From assembly GCF_023509475.1 (NCBI RefSeq), contig NZ_JAKSDZ010000002.1, positions 186,001-250,000 of the forward strand: DNA of 64,000 nt, written 5' to 3'. Under the pieces are notes generated by a model. That model saw only the letters and a list, made by a program, of their open reading frames with translations, was not told the origin of the DNA and made no database searches. The number at the start of each line of letters is the position of its first letter. Position 1 is the first letter of the stretch. Source of the stretch: Aestuariirhabdus haliotis. GTDB lineage: Bacteria > Pseudomonadota > Gammaproteobacteria > Pseudomonadales > Aestuariirhabdaceae. Of this stretch, positions 40,339 through 49,324 are shown in pieces. The translations under genes were made by a program, and so were the position numbers.

Positions 40339-40636
40339 GTCCATTCCGGGTAGGTAGTCGCTGAAACACCCTACTTACCCGGATTACTGGCCTCTCGGGC
40401 ATGCCCTGTTTGAGCCGTTTTATGTCAGAAAGGGAATATTCGAGGTCGCAATGGCAACAGTTGCGACCTATGCCCCACTCGGCTTTTAGTAAATAATATT
40501 TGCTGGCCATCGCCGAAGCACCTTGGTGCCCGCCTGATCAGGGCACCGGCCAGACAGTTTCCCGGCCAACGGTTGGCCACCCTCACTTGACCGCCATACA
40601 TAACGATTAATCGCTCTATTTGAACGCGGAGTTTGC
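40339..40636 (+). other. Hairpin-rich aruC-aruF gap (298 bp)
   Basis: No gene is seen. Four inverted repeats follow one another: 40346-40357/40371-40382 (12 bp with one G-T pair, 13-nt loop), 40443-40451/40461-40469 (9 bp perfect, AGGTCGCAA), 40525-40531/40541-40547 (7 bp perfect, nested inside CTGGCC/GGCCAG at 40503-40508/40548-40553), and 40564-40569/40573-40578 (6 bp). None has a T run. The second holds a TCGC-N6-AA like those upstream of gdhB. Likely mRNA processing/stability elements or operators. Confidence 0.55.
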
Positions 40637-41725
40637 ATGCTTATCATCAGACCCATCGATTACCATGACCTGCCCGCGCTAGAGCGCCTGGCGGTGGTAT
40701 CCGGTGGCAGCCTGACTACCTTGCCCGCGCACCGCGAATACCTGAACGACCTGATTGGAAATACCCAACAGTCTTTGCGGACCTCGAGCAACGTGGGTGA
40801 CAATCTCAGTTTTCACTTCGTCCTGGAAGACAGCGCCCGAAATGAGTTATTAGGTATCAGCGGCATTGAATGCCGTATCGGGATGAACTCCCCCTTTTAC
40901 AGTTACCGCATGTCTACGGTCAGTCACAGCTCCCACGAGCTGAATGTTCAAAATCAGGTTGGAACACTGACCATTTGCCAGGATCTCGCCGGAAGCACTC
41001 GGCTATGCACCTTATTCCTGGCGCCGGAACACCAAAACAGCCAGAATCATCAGCTGCTGTCCCGTGCACGCCTCCTGTTTATGGCGCTGCATCGATCACT
41101 GTTCTCCGACCGCTGCATTGCCGAGCTCCAGGGTCAGGTCAACGCCGAAGGTCAATCCCCCTTTTGGGAAAGCCTGGGTCGTCATTTCTTTTCAATGCCC
41201 TTATCAAGAGCTACCTTTCTTGCAGGTATCAATTTCAAAGGGTTTATTGCCTCCTTGATGCCGCAACAGCCTATCTACATTCCCCTTTTGGCTGAAGCCG
41301 CTCAAAATGCTCTTGGCGCTCCGCGCAACGATATCAAGAGCAATAAAGTATTGCTGGAAATGGAAGGCTTTAGATTTAAGGATCATATCGACATCTTCGA
41401 TGGAGGCCCTACCCTGGAGGTCGACACCGATCAACTGGAAACCTTACATCAGGTAGATCGGACAACCTTTATCGTATCCGGTAATGACTCATCGCAAGTC
41501 ACTTCGGCCTCGACAGGCAATGGCTCAGATGATGTTATAAAGCCCTACCTGGTCAGCAACTGCAATTTCGACCAATTTCGCTGCCTGGTAACCGAGTTAC
41601 CAGAAAAACAGCCGATACTAAGCTTGGAACAAATGAAGGTACTAATGATTGATGAAGGGGAAGCGGTTCAAATAACCCCCTGTCATTCGCTAAGTTCAGA
41701 CAATAACGACCAAACCTTCAGCTAA
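40637..41725 (+). CDS. aruF: Arginine/ornithine N-succinyltransferase, alpha subunit
   Basis: 362 residues. AstA-fold acyltransferase that transfers succinyl from succinyl-CoA to arginine or ornithine. It starts IIRPIDYHDLPALERLAVVSGGSLTTLP, the conserved AstA N-terminus, and contains SPFYSYRMSTVSHSS and [16 protein letters not shown]-type segments. In pseudomonads the enzyme is a heteromer of AruF and AruG; this copy is the more diverged and has a longer C-terminal insertion (~285-310). GGAG precedes the ATG. Confidence 0.93.
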   Translation: MLIIRPIDYHDLPALERLAVVSGGSLTTLPAHREYLNDLIGNTQQSLRTSSNVGDNLSFHFVLEDSARNELLGISGIECRIGMNSPFYSYRMSTVSHSSHELNVQNQVGTLTICQDLAGSTRLCTLFLAPEHQNSQNHQLLSRARLLFMALHRSLFSDRCIAELQGQVNAEGQSPFWESLGRHFFSMPLSRATFLAGINFKGFIASLMPQQPIYIPLLAEAAQNALGAPRNDIKSNKVLLEMEGFRFKDHIDIFDGGPTLEVDTDQLETLHQVDRTTFIVSGNDSSQVTSASTGNGSDDVIKPYLVSNCNFDQFRCLVTELPEKQPILSLEQMKVLMIDEGEAVQITPCHSLSSDNNDQTFS

Positions 41726-41824
41726 CGATAATGTGGCGATACAACCGCAAGCCACACACAATTTAAAGCAACAAGAAACGACTGCTCTACCAAGAGACAG
41801 CCAGCGTTTCCTTTCACAAGGAGG

Positions 41825-41840
41825 CACCTCTTCGCAGGTG
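41825..41840 (+). promoter_or_regulatory. Hairpin enclosing the aruG ribosome-binding site
   Basis: CACCT (41825-41829) can pair with AGGTG (41836-41840), the Shine-Dalgarno candidate 9 nt before the aruG ATG. An unused AAGGAGG sits just upstream. Weak 5-bp stem, so any effect on aruF:aruG ratio is speculative. Confidence 0.25.
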
Positions 41841-41850
41841 AAAATGCATT

Positions 41851-42882
41851 ATGATGGTAATTCGACCGATTCATTCCGATGATTATGACGAGCTGTTCGC
41901 TCTGGCAGAAAAGACCGGGGCCGGGTTTACTTCCTTGCAACCCAATGAGGGTCAGGTACGAGGAAAAATCTACAGCTCGCTCGAAGCCTTTGAAAAAACG
42001 GTCACCACTGCCGGCGAAGAAACTTACCTGTTTGTATTGGAAGATACCGAAACAGGTCGAGTAGCCGGCATTTGTGGTATCGAAGCCGCAGTCGGCCTTT
42101 CCCAACCCTGGTACAACTACAGGGTCGGCACACTGGTTCATTCCTCTCGGCAGCTGGGCGTGCATAATGCCGTGCGAACTCTGACTTTAAGTAACGACCA
42201 CACCGGTTACTCGGAAGTCTGCACCCTTTTTCTCGATCCCGACTACCGCCACAGTAAAAATGGCAGCCTGCTGTCCAAGAGCCGTTTCATGTTCCTTGCC
42301 GAATTCCCCAAACGCTTTTCTACGCATGTGATAGCAGAAATGCGTGGTTTTTCTGATGAAAATGGTCACTCCCCCTTCTGGGAAGGTCTCGGGCGGCATT
42401 TCTTTTCCATGGATTTTTCTGATGCGGTCTATATGGCCGGTCTGGGCGATAAAACCTTTATTGCCGAGCTGATGCCACGTCATCCCATCTATACCAATAT
42501 GCTGCCCAAAGCCGCTCAGGAAGTGATCGGTAAGGTACATGACAATACTTTACCTGCACGCATGATGTTAGAGAGTGAAGGCTTCCGTAATGAAGGCTAT
42601 GTGGATATTTTTGATGCCGGACCAACGATAGAAACCCGTGTACTGGATATTCGGGCCGTCCGTGAGAGCCACTACGCCAAAGTCAACATTACTGAATCAC
42701 CCGAAGGTGGTGAACAATACCTTATGTCTAATACCAACCTGAAAGAGTTCCGCTGCTGTCTGGTTGAATTACCTGGAGATCACAACGTAGTTGATATCAG
42801 CGCCGCAACTGCAGCTGCTCTTAAAGTAGAAGATGGAGATGCCGTGCGCGTCGTTCGACTGTCATCAAAGACAAGAGGTTAA
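41851..42882 (+). CDS. aruG: Arginine/ornithine N-succinyltransferase, beta subunit
   Basis: 343 residues, paralogue of the preceding gene and closer to single-chain E. coli AstA in length. Conserved: [26 protein letters not shown] at the start, [21 protein letters not shown], the acyl-CoA segment [13 protein letters not shown] and [17 protein letters not shown]. Produces N2-succinylarginine for the catabolic pathway. It ends one base before the astD ATG. A 125-bp gap separates it from aruF. Confidence 0.95.
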   Translation: MMVIRPIHSDDYDELFALAEKTGAGFTSLQPNEGQVRGKIYSSLEAFEKTVTTAGEETYLFVLEDTETGRVAGICGIEAAVGLSQPWYNYRVGTLVHSSRQLGVHNAVRTLTLSNDHTGYSEVCTLFLDPDYRHSKNGSLLSKSRFMFLAEFPKRFSTHVIAEMRGFSDENGHSPFWEGLGRHFFSMDFSDAVYMAGLGDKTFIAELMPRHPIYTNMLPKAAQEVIGKVHDNTLPARMMLESEGFRNEGYVDIFDAGPTIETRVLDIRAVRESHYAKVNITESPEGGEQYLMSNTNLKEFRCCLVELPGDHNVVDISAATAAALKVEDGDAVRVVRLSSKTRG

Positions 42883-42883
42883 T

Positions 42884-44350
42884 ATGAGTAAATCTCTTTT
42901 TATTAATGGTAGCTGGGTGCAAGGGCAAGGTCCGGAATTCAGCTCAGAAAACCCTGCAAAAGCACAAACTCTATGGCAAGGCAGAAGTGCAACGGCCGAA
43001 CAAGTGAATAAGGCCATCGATGCTGCACGTTCTGCATTCTATGATTGGTCGTCAATACCGTTCGAGGCGCGAGAAGCCGTTGTAAAACGTTTTGCCGAAC
43101 AGCTGGATAACAATCGCGAAGCTCTTGCTTTGGCCATTGCCGAAGAGACGGGCAAACCCCTGTGGGAAACCCGTACCGAGATCGCTGCCATGATTGGAAA
43201 AATTACTATTTCCATCAAAGCCTATCAAGAACGTACCGGCGAAGAAGAATCTCAGGTCCCTGCCGGCCGCTCCGTATTACGTCATAAACCCCATGGGGTA
43301 GTTGCCGTTTTTGGGCCTTATAATTTCCCTGGCCATTTGCCCAACGGGCATATTGTTCCAGCCATACTAGCGGGTAATACCGTAGTGTTTAAGCCTAGCG
43401 AGTTAACCCCTCGCGTCGCCGAAAAAACCCTTGAACTCTGGGAGAGCGCCCAATTACCCGCGGGCGTGATCAATATGGTGCAAGGCGAAAAAGATACCGG
43501 TATTGCGTTGGCAGCCAACCCAGGCATCGACGGTTTGTTTTTCACTGGCAGCTCAGCAACCGGGCACCTGCTACACCAACAGTTTGCTGGCGATCCCGGC
43601 AAAATCCTTGCCCTCGAAATGGGCGGAAACAACCCGTTAATTCTTGATGAAGTTGCCAATCTGGACGGTGCAGTACACGAGACACTGCAATCCGCCTATG
43701 TCTCAGCCGGTCAACGGTGCACCTGCGCTCGTAGACTCTATGTTCCTCGAAGTGAACAGGGCGACCTCTTCATCGATAAACTGGTCAGTGCAATCAAGAA
43801 GATCAAGGTTGGCCTTTATGATGCCGACGAACAACCCTTTATGGGGTCACTCATCTCCGTGGCCGCTGCCGAAGGCATTTTATCGGCCCAGCACCACCTG
43901 CAAACGCTTGGAGGCATTCCTCTGGTGGAAGCTAAACGCCTTGATGAACAAAGCGCACTCATCAGCCCGGCATTGATCGATGTAACGGCCATCACCGAAC
44001 TACCTGACGACGAATACTTTGGACCGCTTCTGCAACTGATTCGCTACGATGACTTTGATCAAGCGATCGATATGGCCAACAACACCCGCTACGGTTTATC
44101 CGCAGGCCTACTCAGTGACAACCGAAAGCAATATGAACACTTCTTCAAACGCAGCCGGGCTGGAATCGTCAATTGGAACAAGCAGCTCACCGGTGCTAGC
44201 AGTGCAGCCCCGTTCGGCGGAATTGGTGCGAGCGGCAATCACAGGGCCAGCGCTTACTATGCCGCAGATTACTGCGCTTACCCGGTAGCATCCCTCGAAG
44301 CCGATACGGTCAACCTGCCCGAAAAGCTGGCGCCTGGACTATCACTCTAA
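42884..44350 (+). CDS. astD: Succinylglutamate-semialdehyde dehydrogenase
   Basis: 488 residues from ATG 42884, with AGAGG just upstream; a longer frame from 42833 would overlap aruG and is rejected. Oxidises succinylglutamate semialdehyde to succinylglutamate with NAD. ALDH features: [41 protein letters not shown], catalytic Glu in [10 protein letters not shown] and catalytic Cys in [10 protein letters not shown]. It is last before a terminator, so astB and astE must lie elsewhere. Confidence 0.97.
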   Translation: MSKSLFINGSWVQGQGPEFSSENPAKAQTLWQGRSATAEQVNKAIDAARSAFYDWSSIPFEAREAVVKRFAEQLDNNREALALAIAEETGKPLWETRTEIAAMIGKITISIKAYQERTGEEESQVPAGRSVLRHKPHGVVAVFGPYNFPGHLPNGHIVPAILAGNTVVFKPSELTPRVAEKTLELWESAQLPAGVINMVQGEKDTGIALAANPGIDGLFFTGSSATGHLLHQQFAGDPGKILALEMGGNNPLILDEVANLDGAVHETLQSAYVSAGQRCTCARRLYVPRSEQGDLFIDKLVSAIKKIKVGLYDADEQPFMGSLISVAAAEGILSAQHHLQTLGGIPLVEAKRLDEQSALISPALIDVTAITELPDDEYFGPLLQLIRYDDFDQAIDMANNTRYGLSAGLLSDNRKQYEHFFKRSRAGIVNWNKQLTGASSAAPFGGIGASGNHRASAYYAADYCAYPVASLEADTVNLPEKLAPGLSL

Positions 44351-44369
44351 TTTCGTGCCAAATATGATT

Positions 44370-44395
44370 AAGCCTCCCTTCGGAGGCTTTTTTTA
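44370..44395 (+). terminator. Intrinsic terminator after astD
   Basis: AAGCCTCC-CTTC-GGAGGCTT (44370-44389) followed by a T run. An 8-bp stem with a stable CTTC loop, 20 bp after the astD stop. Ends the gdhB-aru transcript. Confidence 0.92.
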
Positions 44396-44450
44396 TGCTT
44401 ACTTTTTAACTTGGCTGGGCAGCACTCTGTTTAATGCATAAACTAGGGTT

Positions 44451-47246
44451 ATGATTTCCGCCCCCTTTCTCTTACGACTCGACCTGAGGCCGCTCTATGC
44501 ACTCATCATAGGGGCTATAGTTCTGCTGCCTGGTTTAGTCACTGCAGCCCCTCTACAGGTTGCAATTGTCACCGATGATGCCCCCTATTCTTTGGTCACG
44601 AGCGATGGGACTGCCCAGGGGCTATTAGTAGACCTTTGGCGCTACTGGGGACGTATCAACAATCGGGAAATTAATTTTGTACACAGCTCCTCCTATTCCC
44701 AAGCGGTAGGGAAAGTACTGACGGGCAAAGCCAATGTCATTGCCGGACTAAATAGCACTAATCCAGCTCACGCCCAGCTAGTAGAAACAGAGTTTGCCCT
44801 GGAGGATCCTGACCACCTGTTCACCCATTTATCCCTTGGGGAAATTAACAACTGGGACGCTGTTCGCCCATACCGCATTGGAATTGATAAACAATCGTCG
44901 AGTATAGCGACGGAACTCAGAAACAGCGGGCTCGCCATTACCGAATACGAATCCCTCAACGCTATGCTCCAGGCGGCAGAAACCGGTTCGGTAAAAGTTA
45001 TAGCCGGGCCCCTAATCGCAGGTAACTATGTTTTAAAGGGGCACTTGCAGGCTTCTCTGTTTCAACTTAATTCGACCCTGACACTCAACAATGGTAAACG
45101 GATGGCCATGATCAGCGCAGGCAATCCAGCTCTGCTCGATGAGATCAATCAGGGTTTTCAACGTCTGCACCCCAGCCGCATTCGCTCAATCATCCGAGCT
45201 TGGGGGGGCATCCTCAAAATGGATAACTCCCTAATTGTCACCTTACCTTCGGGCATGCCGCCCTATTCCACGGTAGCCGCAGATGGTTCAGCAATAGGTC
45301 TGCTTCCGGACATATGGCGATTATGGTCAACAAAGACCAATACATCGGTGCGTTTCTTAATGATGGATCCCCAGCAGAATCTGCAAATAGTGAGCCGAGG
45401 GCTGGCAGACATCATTGGCGCCACACTCACTCCCCTGCCTGAATACACCAACAGACTTAGCTATCCTGCAGCCCTTTTACCGGTTAAATTCGGCGTTTAT
45501 GTGCCCCAATCATCACAGGCATCTACAATCTCTGACCTGGGCGCCGCCACCATAATCGACCACAATATTCCACACTTAAGGAGAGCGCTTCTCAGCATCA
45601 ATCCTGACCTCAATTTTATTTCTAATGAACATGCAGACTTAACTGATTCAGATAATAACGCAGCGATCCTTGAAAGCACTGTCATCATGACACATCCGAC
45701 CAACCCACGAACGGCGAATAATGCTGAATACCGGTTGTTAAGCGGCTCTTTACTTGATGAGATGATTCTTGTTGCGCTACCCAGCCGCGAAGAAAAACGT
45801 GCCTTGCTAATACAGCAGGGGATGGAAAAAATCACAGATACCGAGTTTGCTGAACTCGAAGACCGCTGGATACCCAACCCACAGGACCATTTTTACAGTT
45901 CCGAAGAGAGCCAAATCCCATTAAGTCCAAACGATCAAAAATGGCTTCAGAACAACCCGGTTGTTCGAATAGGAATACTCGAAAAACAGGGCTCTCTGCC
46001 GTATGACACAGAATATAATCGAGAGCTTTTGCAGCTACTGGAAAAATATTTACCCGTTCGGTTTGAAGCTCGATTTTATACGAGTCAAAAAAACCTCATA
46101 GAAGCGCTGACCAATAACGATGTGGACCTCATCAACCACGACCTAGATAATATTGAGGATGTTAACGGCATTCTTTTTTCCTCGGTGTATAAAAGCACTC
46201 CCTGGGTAATCGCAACTCGGGATAGTCAAATAGCCATCAAAGACCTTCGAAGCCTGGAAGGTAAAACTATTGCCGCTATATCGGGTAGTAGCGTCATTCG
46301 GCAGCTAACCAGCCAAGCGGGCCTGAGAGTCATCGAAGTCGACAGTATGCAAGAAGGCATAGACGGGATTAGTTCTGGTCGAATTCATGGATATGCAGGA
46401 AACCTGACGGCCCTTGCCCAGCACCTGAAAGCCATAGAGCGAGACAACATTCTATTACATCGAATCCCGGAACTGAAAGACGAAGAAATGCGTTTTGCAA
46501 TTCGAAACGATTGGCTAGAACTCCGCCACCTTCTTAATCAATTGATATCCAACCTGGGAGAGGATGAACTCAAAGCACTGAAGGACAAATGGTTAAGCAT
46601 CCGCCTCGAATTTGGCATTAACGAAAGCGACCTGTGGATTGCACGCCTTAAGATAATCTCTATAGCTGCCCTGGTTGTCATACTGATCCTGCTCTGGAAC
46701 CACCGGCTTAGACAGGAGATACGACGTCGAATTGCAGCCGAAGAGGAAGTACGCCACCTGGCTACTCATGACAACTTAACCGGCTTACCCAACCGTAGAT
46801 TACTATGGGATCGGATCGAACAGGCACTGGAGTCTGCGCGAAGAAACCAACACAAAGCAGCTCTTTTTTTTATCGATTTGGACGGGTTTAAATCGGTAAA
46901 CGATACACTCGGTCACGAAGCAGGCGACCAACTATTAATCGAGGTGGCGGCCCGCATCAATAGTACTTTACGGGATTCTGATACCATAGCCAGAATAGGT
47001 GGTGATGAATTTGTAGTACTACTGCCAGCGCTGAATAACTCAAAGGGTGTTGCTCAAGTCGCCGAAAACCTGTTGAGCTGCATTAAAAAGCCCTACCCTT
47101 TTGCCAAAGATTCGAAAATAGGAGCCAGCATAGGCATTGCCATCTTTCCTGATAACGCAGACAACCCTGAAGAGTTAATGACGTTAGCAGATGATCAAAT
47201 GTATAAAGTTAAAAAGGCCGGAAAAAACCATTTCGCATTTGCCTGA
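44451..47246 (+). CDS. Diguanylate cyclase with three tandem periplasmic solute-binding domains
   Basis: 931 residues. An N-terminal signal/anchor helix (~12-32) is followed by three domains resembling bacterial solute-binding family 3: ~34-266 (LQVAIVTDDAPYSLV), ~267-480 (LIVTLPSGMPPYSTV) and ~500-722 (VVRIGILEKQGSLPYD). Then come a membrane helix (~740-760) and a GGDEF domain (~775-931). GGDEF is intact in ARIGGDEFVVLLP, so it should make cyclic-di-GMP, and an RxxD inhibitory site (RDSD) lies five residues before it. Likely senses small ligands in the periplasm. Free-standing, just after the astD terminator; ligand unknown. Confidence 0.9.
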   Translation: MISAPFLLRLDLRPLYALIIGAIVLLPGLVTAAPLQVAIVTDDAPYSLVTSDGTAQGLLVDLWRYWGRINNREINFVHSSSYSQAVGKVLTGKANVIAGLNSTNPAHAQLVETEFALEDPDHLFTHLSLGEINNWDAVRPYRIGIDKQSSSIATELRNSGLAITEYESLNAMLQAAETGSVKVIAGPLIAGNYVLKGHLQASLFQLNSTLTLNNGKRMAMISAGNPALLDEINQGFQRLHPSRIRSIIRAWGGILKMDNSLIVTLPSGMPPYSTVAADGSAIGLLPDIWRLWSTKTNTSVRFLMMDPQQNLQIVSRGLADIIGATLTPLPEYTNRLSYPAALLPVKFGVYVPQSSQASTISDLGAATIIDHNIPHLRRALLSINPDLNFISNEHADLTDSDNNAAILESTVIMTHPTNPRTANNAEYRLLSGSLLDEMILVALPSREEKRALLIQQGMEKITDTEFAELEDRWIPNPQDHFYSSEESQIPLSPNDQKWLQNNPVVRIGILEKQGSLPYDTEYNRELLQLLEKYLPVRFEARFYTSQKNLIEALTNNDVDLINHDLDNIEDVNGILFSSVYKSTPWVIATRDSQIAIKDLRSLEGKTIAAISGSSVIRQLTSQAGLRVIEVDSMQEGIDGISSGRIHGYAGNLTALAQHLKAIERDNILLHRIPELKDEEMRFAIRNDWLELRHLLNQLISNLGEDELKALKDKWLSIRLEFGINESDLWIARLKIISIAALVVILILLWNHRLRQEIRRRIAAEEEVRHLATHDNLTGLPNRRLLWDRIEQALESARRNQHKAALFFIDLDGFKSVNDTLGHEAGDQLLIEVAARINSTLRDSDTIARIGGDEFVVLLPALNNSKGVAQVAENLLSCIKKPYPFAKDSKIGASIGIAIFPDNADNPEELMTLADDQMYKVKKAGKNHFAFA

Positions 47247-47654
47247 TCAGGCATTAGTTTTCCCTTTACGATGCATCAGTTCTATCAAGTGAGCTTCCGC
47301 AGAAGAAATGTGGCAATTTTCCATAACTTCTCTTGTGGATGCCCCCATTTCAAATAGCTTACCAGCTTCAGTATAGGAAACAGCGGAAGGATCGCGCTGT
47401 TCGAGCGCCTCTTGTTTATCAATCGTTGCTCCCAGACGCTGTTCAACCTGAAGCAGGCGTTGCCCTACCCCTATTGCTCCAGCACCCACCGCTCTTAGAT
47501 CTGACTCAAGCAACGTTATACGTTTGTTAGCTGATTCGATCTCTTCCCGATAGGCATCCTTCTGTTTGCGAAACAACAGAATGGTAAATGCTATTAACAC
47601 CAGCACGGTCGGAAAAAAAACCATCAATAACAGGTTGTATTCAGACATACTCAT
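47247..47654 (-). CDS. DUF2802 protein at the end of the chemotaxis operon
   Basis: About 135 residues from ATG 47654; another ATG is at 47648. One N-terminal membrane helix (~8-28), then a coiled-coil-prone stretch (~35-75), then a C-terminal GKLFEMGASTREVMENCHISSAEAHLIELMH helix-turn-helix-like region typical of DUF2802. Found downstream of cheW in polar flagellates; role unknown. Its stop codon directly abuts that of the convergent diguanylate cyclase. Its start overlaps the 63-residue ORF upstream. Confidence 0.85.
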   Translation of the reverse strand: MSMSEYNLLLMVFFPTVLVLIAFTILLFRKQKDAYREEIESANKRITLLESDLRAVGAGAIGVGQRLLQVEQRLGATIDKQEALEQRDPSAVSYTEAGKLFEMGASTREVMENCHISSAEAHLIELMHRKGKTNA

Positions 47655-47832
47655 CAATATGTAAACGACCTAAGGGATCACGATTGCGCTCAGAGGTTCC
47701 TTCCTCTGGCTCTTCATCATGCTGTTGTTGTTTTTCTTTTTTTAACGGGTGTCGATCAGCAGGCCGGCCTTTTTCTACCGGATCAATACGGCGGGTAGGA
47801 TTGACGATTACAGGGTCAAAAACCTCATCCAT
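47641..47832 (-). CDS. Small charged hypothetical protein between cheW and DUF2802
   Basis: 63 residues, highly polar and low-complexity (KKEKQQQHDEEPEEG), with no membrane segment and a C-terminal HIDEYV. I consider it real because GGAGGTG lies 4-5 nt before its ATG and its stop overlaps the start of the DUF2802 gene by 8-14 bp, as in a coupled operon. It starts 27 bp after the cheW stop. No family recognised; probably intrinsically disordered. Confidence 0.65.
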   Translation of the reverse strand: MDEVFDPVIVNPTRRIDPVEKGRPADRHPLKKEKQQQHDEEPEEGTSERNRDPLGRLHIDEYV

Positions 47833-47859
47833 CGCGCACCTCCCTGCGCTCGACTCTGC

Positions 47860-48342
47860 TTAGATATCAGTGAGCTCAGCCCACTCCTCATCACTCATCA
47901 TCTTATCGAGTTCAACCAGAATGAGTAGCTCGCCATTCTTGTTGCATACACCCTGGATAAACTTGGCACTTTCATCGTTGCCAACATTTGGCGCCGTCTC
48001 AATTTCTGATTGTCTGAGATAAACGACTTCGGCCACTGCATCGACCAATATTCCAACCACTTGTTTCTCGGCTTCGATAATGACGATACGAGTGTTTTCA
48101 GTAATATCAGCCTGAGGTAATCCAAATCGCTGGCGGGTATCAATAACCGTCACCACATTACCACGCAGGTTAATGATCCCTAGAACATACTGCGGAGCAC
48201 CAGGCACTGGGGCAATCTCAGTATATCTAAGCACCTCCTGTACCTGCATAACGTTGATACCGTACGTCTCATCATCGAGCCGAAACGTTACCCATTGCAG
48301 AATTGGATCATCAGTTCCTTGTGTAGCAGTATGTGTTGACAT
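47860..48342 (-). CDS. cheW: Chemotaxis coupling protein CheW
   Basis: 160 residues, one CheW domain. Links receptors to CheA in the polar array. Conserved: WVTFRLDDETYGINVMQVQEVLRY (~17-40), APVPGAPQYVLGIINLRGNVVTVID (~44-68) and GILVDAVAEV. The arginine in NLRG that contacts CheA is present. Downstream of parP with an 88-bp gap. Confidence 0.96.
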   Translation of the reverse strand: MSTHTATQGTDDPILQWVTFRLDDETYGINVMQVQEVLRYTEIAPVPGAPQYVLGIINLRGNVVTVIDTRQRFGLPQADITENTRIVIIEAEKQVVGILVDAVAEVVYLRQSEIETAPNVGNDESAKFIQGVCNKNGELLILVELDKMMSDEEWAELTDI

Positions 48343-48430
48343 AGTTCAGTCTCTATTCAAGTTACTAATTAACGGGAATGCCCTTACTTCGTTCATACCC
48401 CTAACTATAAACCAAAGCCCTTTGAAATGC

Positions 48431-49198
48431 TTAGTTTGCTCGTATTGTCTTGCCTTGCCCTTCCGCCTCAGCAATCAACTTGCTTAGGCTACCGACATCA
48501 AGCAGAGCACACATCTCCTTAATCACGGTTCCTGCAAGCCAAGGCCGTTTGCTGCGTTCTGTTCGCCAACGAACCGCCTCAGGATCCAATTTGATAGCCT
48601 CTGCAACTTCATGTACGGCCAGAGCCCAGTCACACCCCTGTAAAGAGATGATGTACTTTAACCCCTGGTTCAAATCAGCATCATAACGTTCGGGCATCAC
48701 CCATTGGGCGGTATCAACTACGCGAATACTTCTTGTCGAGTGCTTATAGAGTCCAAGAAACCAATCGGGCTGCCCAAATAGAGGCGTCAACTCCTCTTCC
48801 AAAGGATAAATAGTCCCTAATTCGACCAGGGGAACGGCCAACTTTAGGCCGCCAACCTTAAACAGCAAGCATTCAAATGACTCATCCGCCCACAGAGGTC
48901 TACCGTTTTCACCCCATTGTGATTTACTGACAATCTCTGGAAGATCATCCAAAGCCATCGAATCAAGCTGATCGACAACCTCCAAAGGCTCTTCCACCAG
49001 GGCAGGCACAATAATAGGGGCCACCTCTGCCGCGGGAACAATATCAGGCTCAACCGTTTTGACCAGCACTGTCGGCTGCCCGGACGTTTCATCCAATGCC
49101 TTGGCCCGAGACGTAGCGTCATGCAGTAAGCCATCCAGATAATCCTGAATGGCTTCCTGTGGTTTGGATAAAGCCGTTTTTAACTGTTGTTGATTCAT
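48431..49198 (-). CDS. parP: ParP-like protein with C-terminal CheW-like (AIF) domain
   Basis: 255 residues from ATG 49198; the TTG 21 bp upstream is less likely. The N-terminal ~90 residues are low-complexity and acidic, with an opening helix MNQQQLKTALSKPQEAIQDYLDGLL. The C-terminal half (~105-245) is a diverged CheW-like domain (FECLLFKVGGLKLAVPLVELGTIYP, GLYKHSTRSIRVVD). In vibrios the matching gene, always next to parC, encodes ParP, which binds CheA and ParC and keeps arrays at the pole. The assignment rests on order and domain. Confidence 0.85.
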   Translation of the reverse strand: MNQQQLKTALSKPQEAIQDYLDGLLHDATSRAKALDETSGQPTVLVKTVEPDIVPAAEVAPIIVPALVEEPLEVVDQLDSMALDDLPEIVSKSQWGENGRPLWADESFECLLFKVGGLKLAVPLVELGTIYPLEEELTPLFGQPDWFLGLYKHSTRSIRVVDTAQWVMPERYDADLNQGLKYIISLQGCDWALAVHEVAEAIKLDPEAVRWRTERSKRPWLAGTVIKEMCALLDVGSLSKLIAEAEGQGKTIRAN

Positions 49199-49324
49199 AC
49201 CCTGCCTAGATGAAATCAAACCCTATGAAATGATCACCATGCTAACTCATCGGCTTCTTAATCAAAAAGTTTAGATAAGTAAGCATTTAAACTATGTGCC
49301 AGCATTTAAAACCATCGATGCTCA

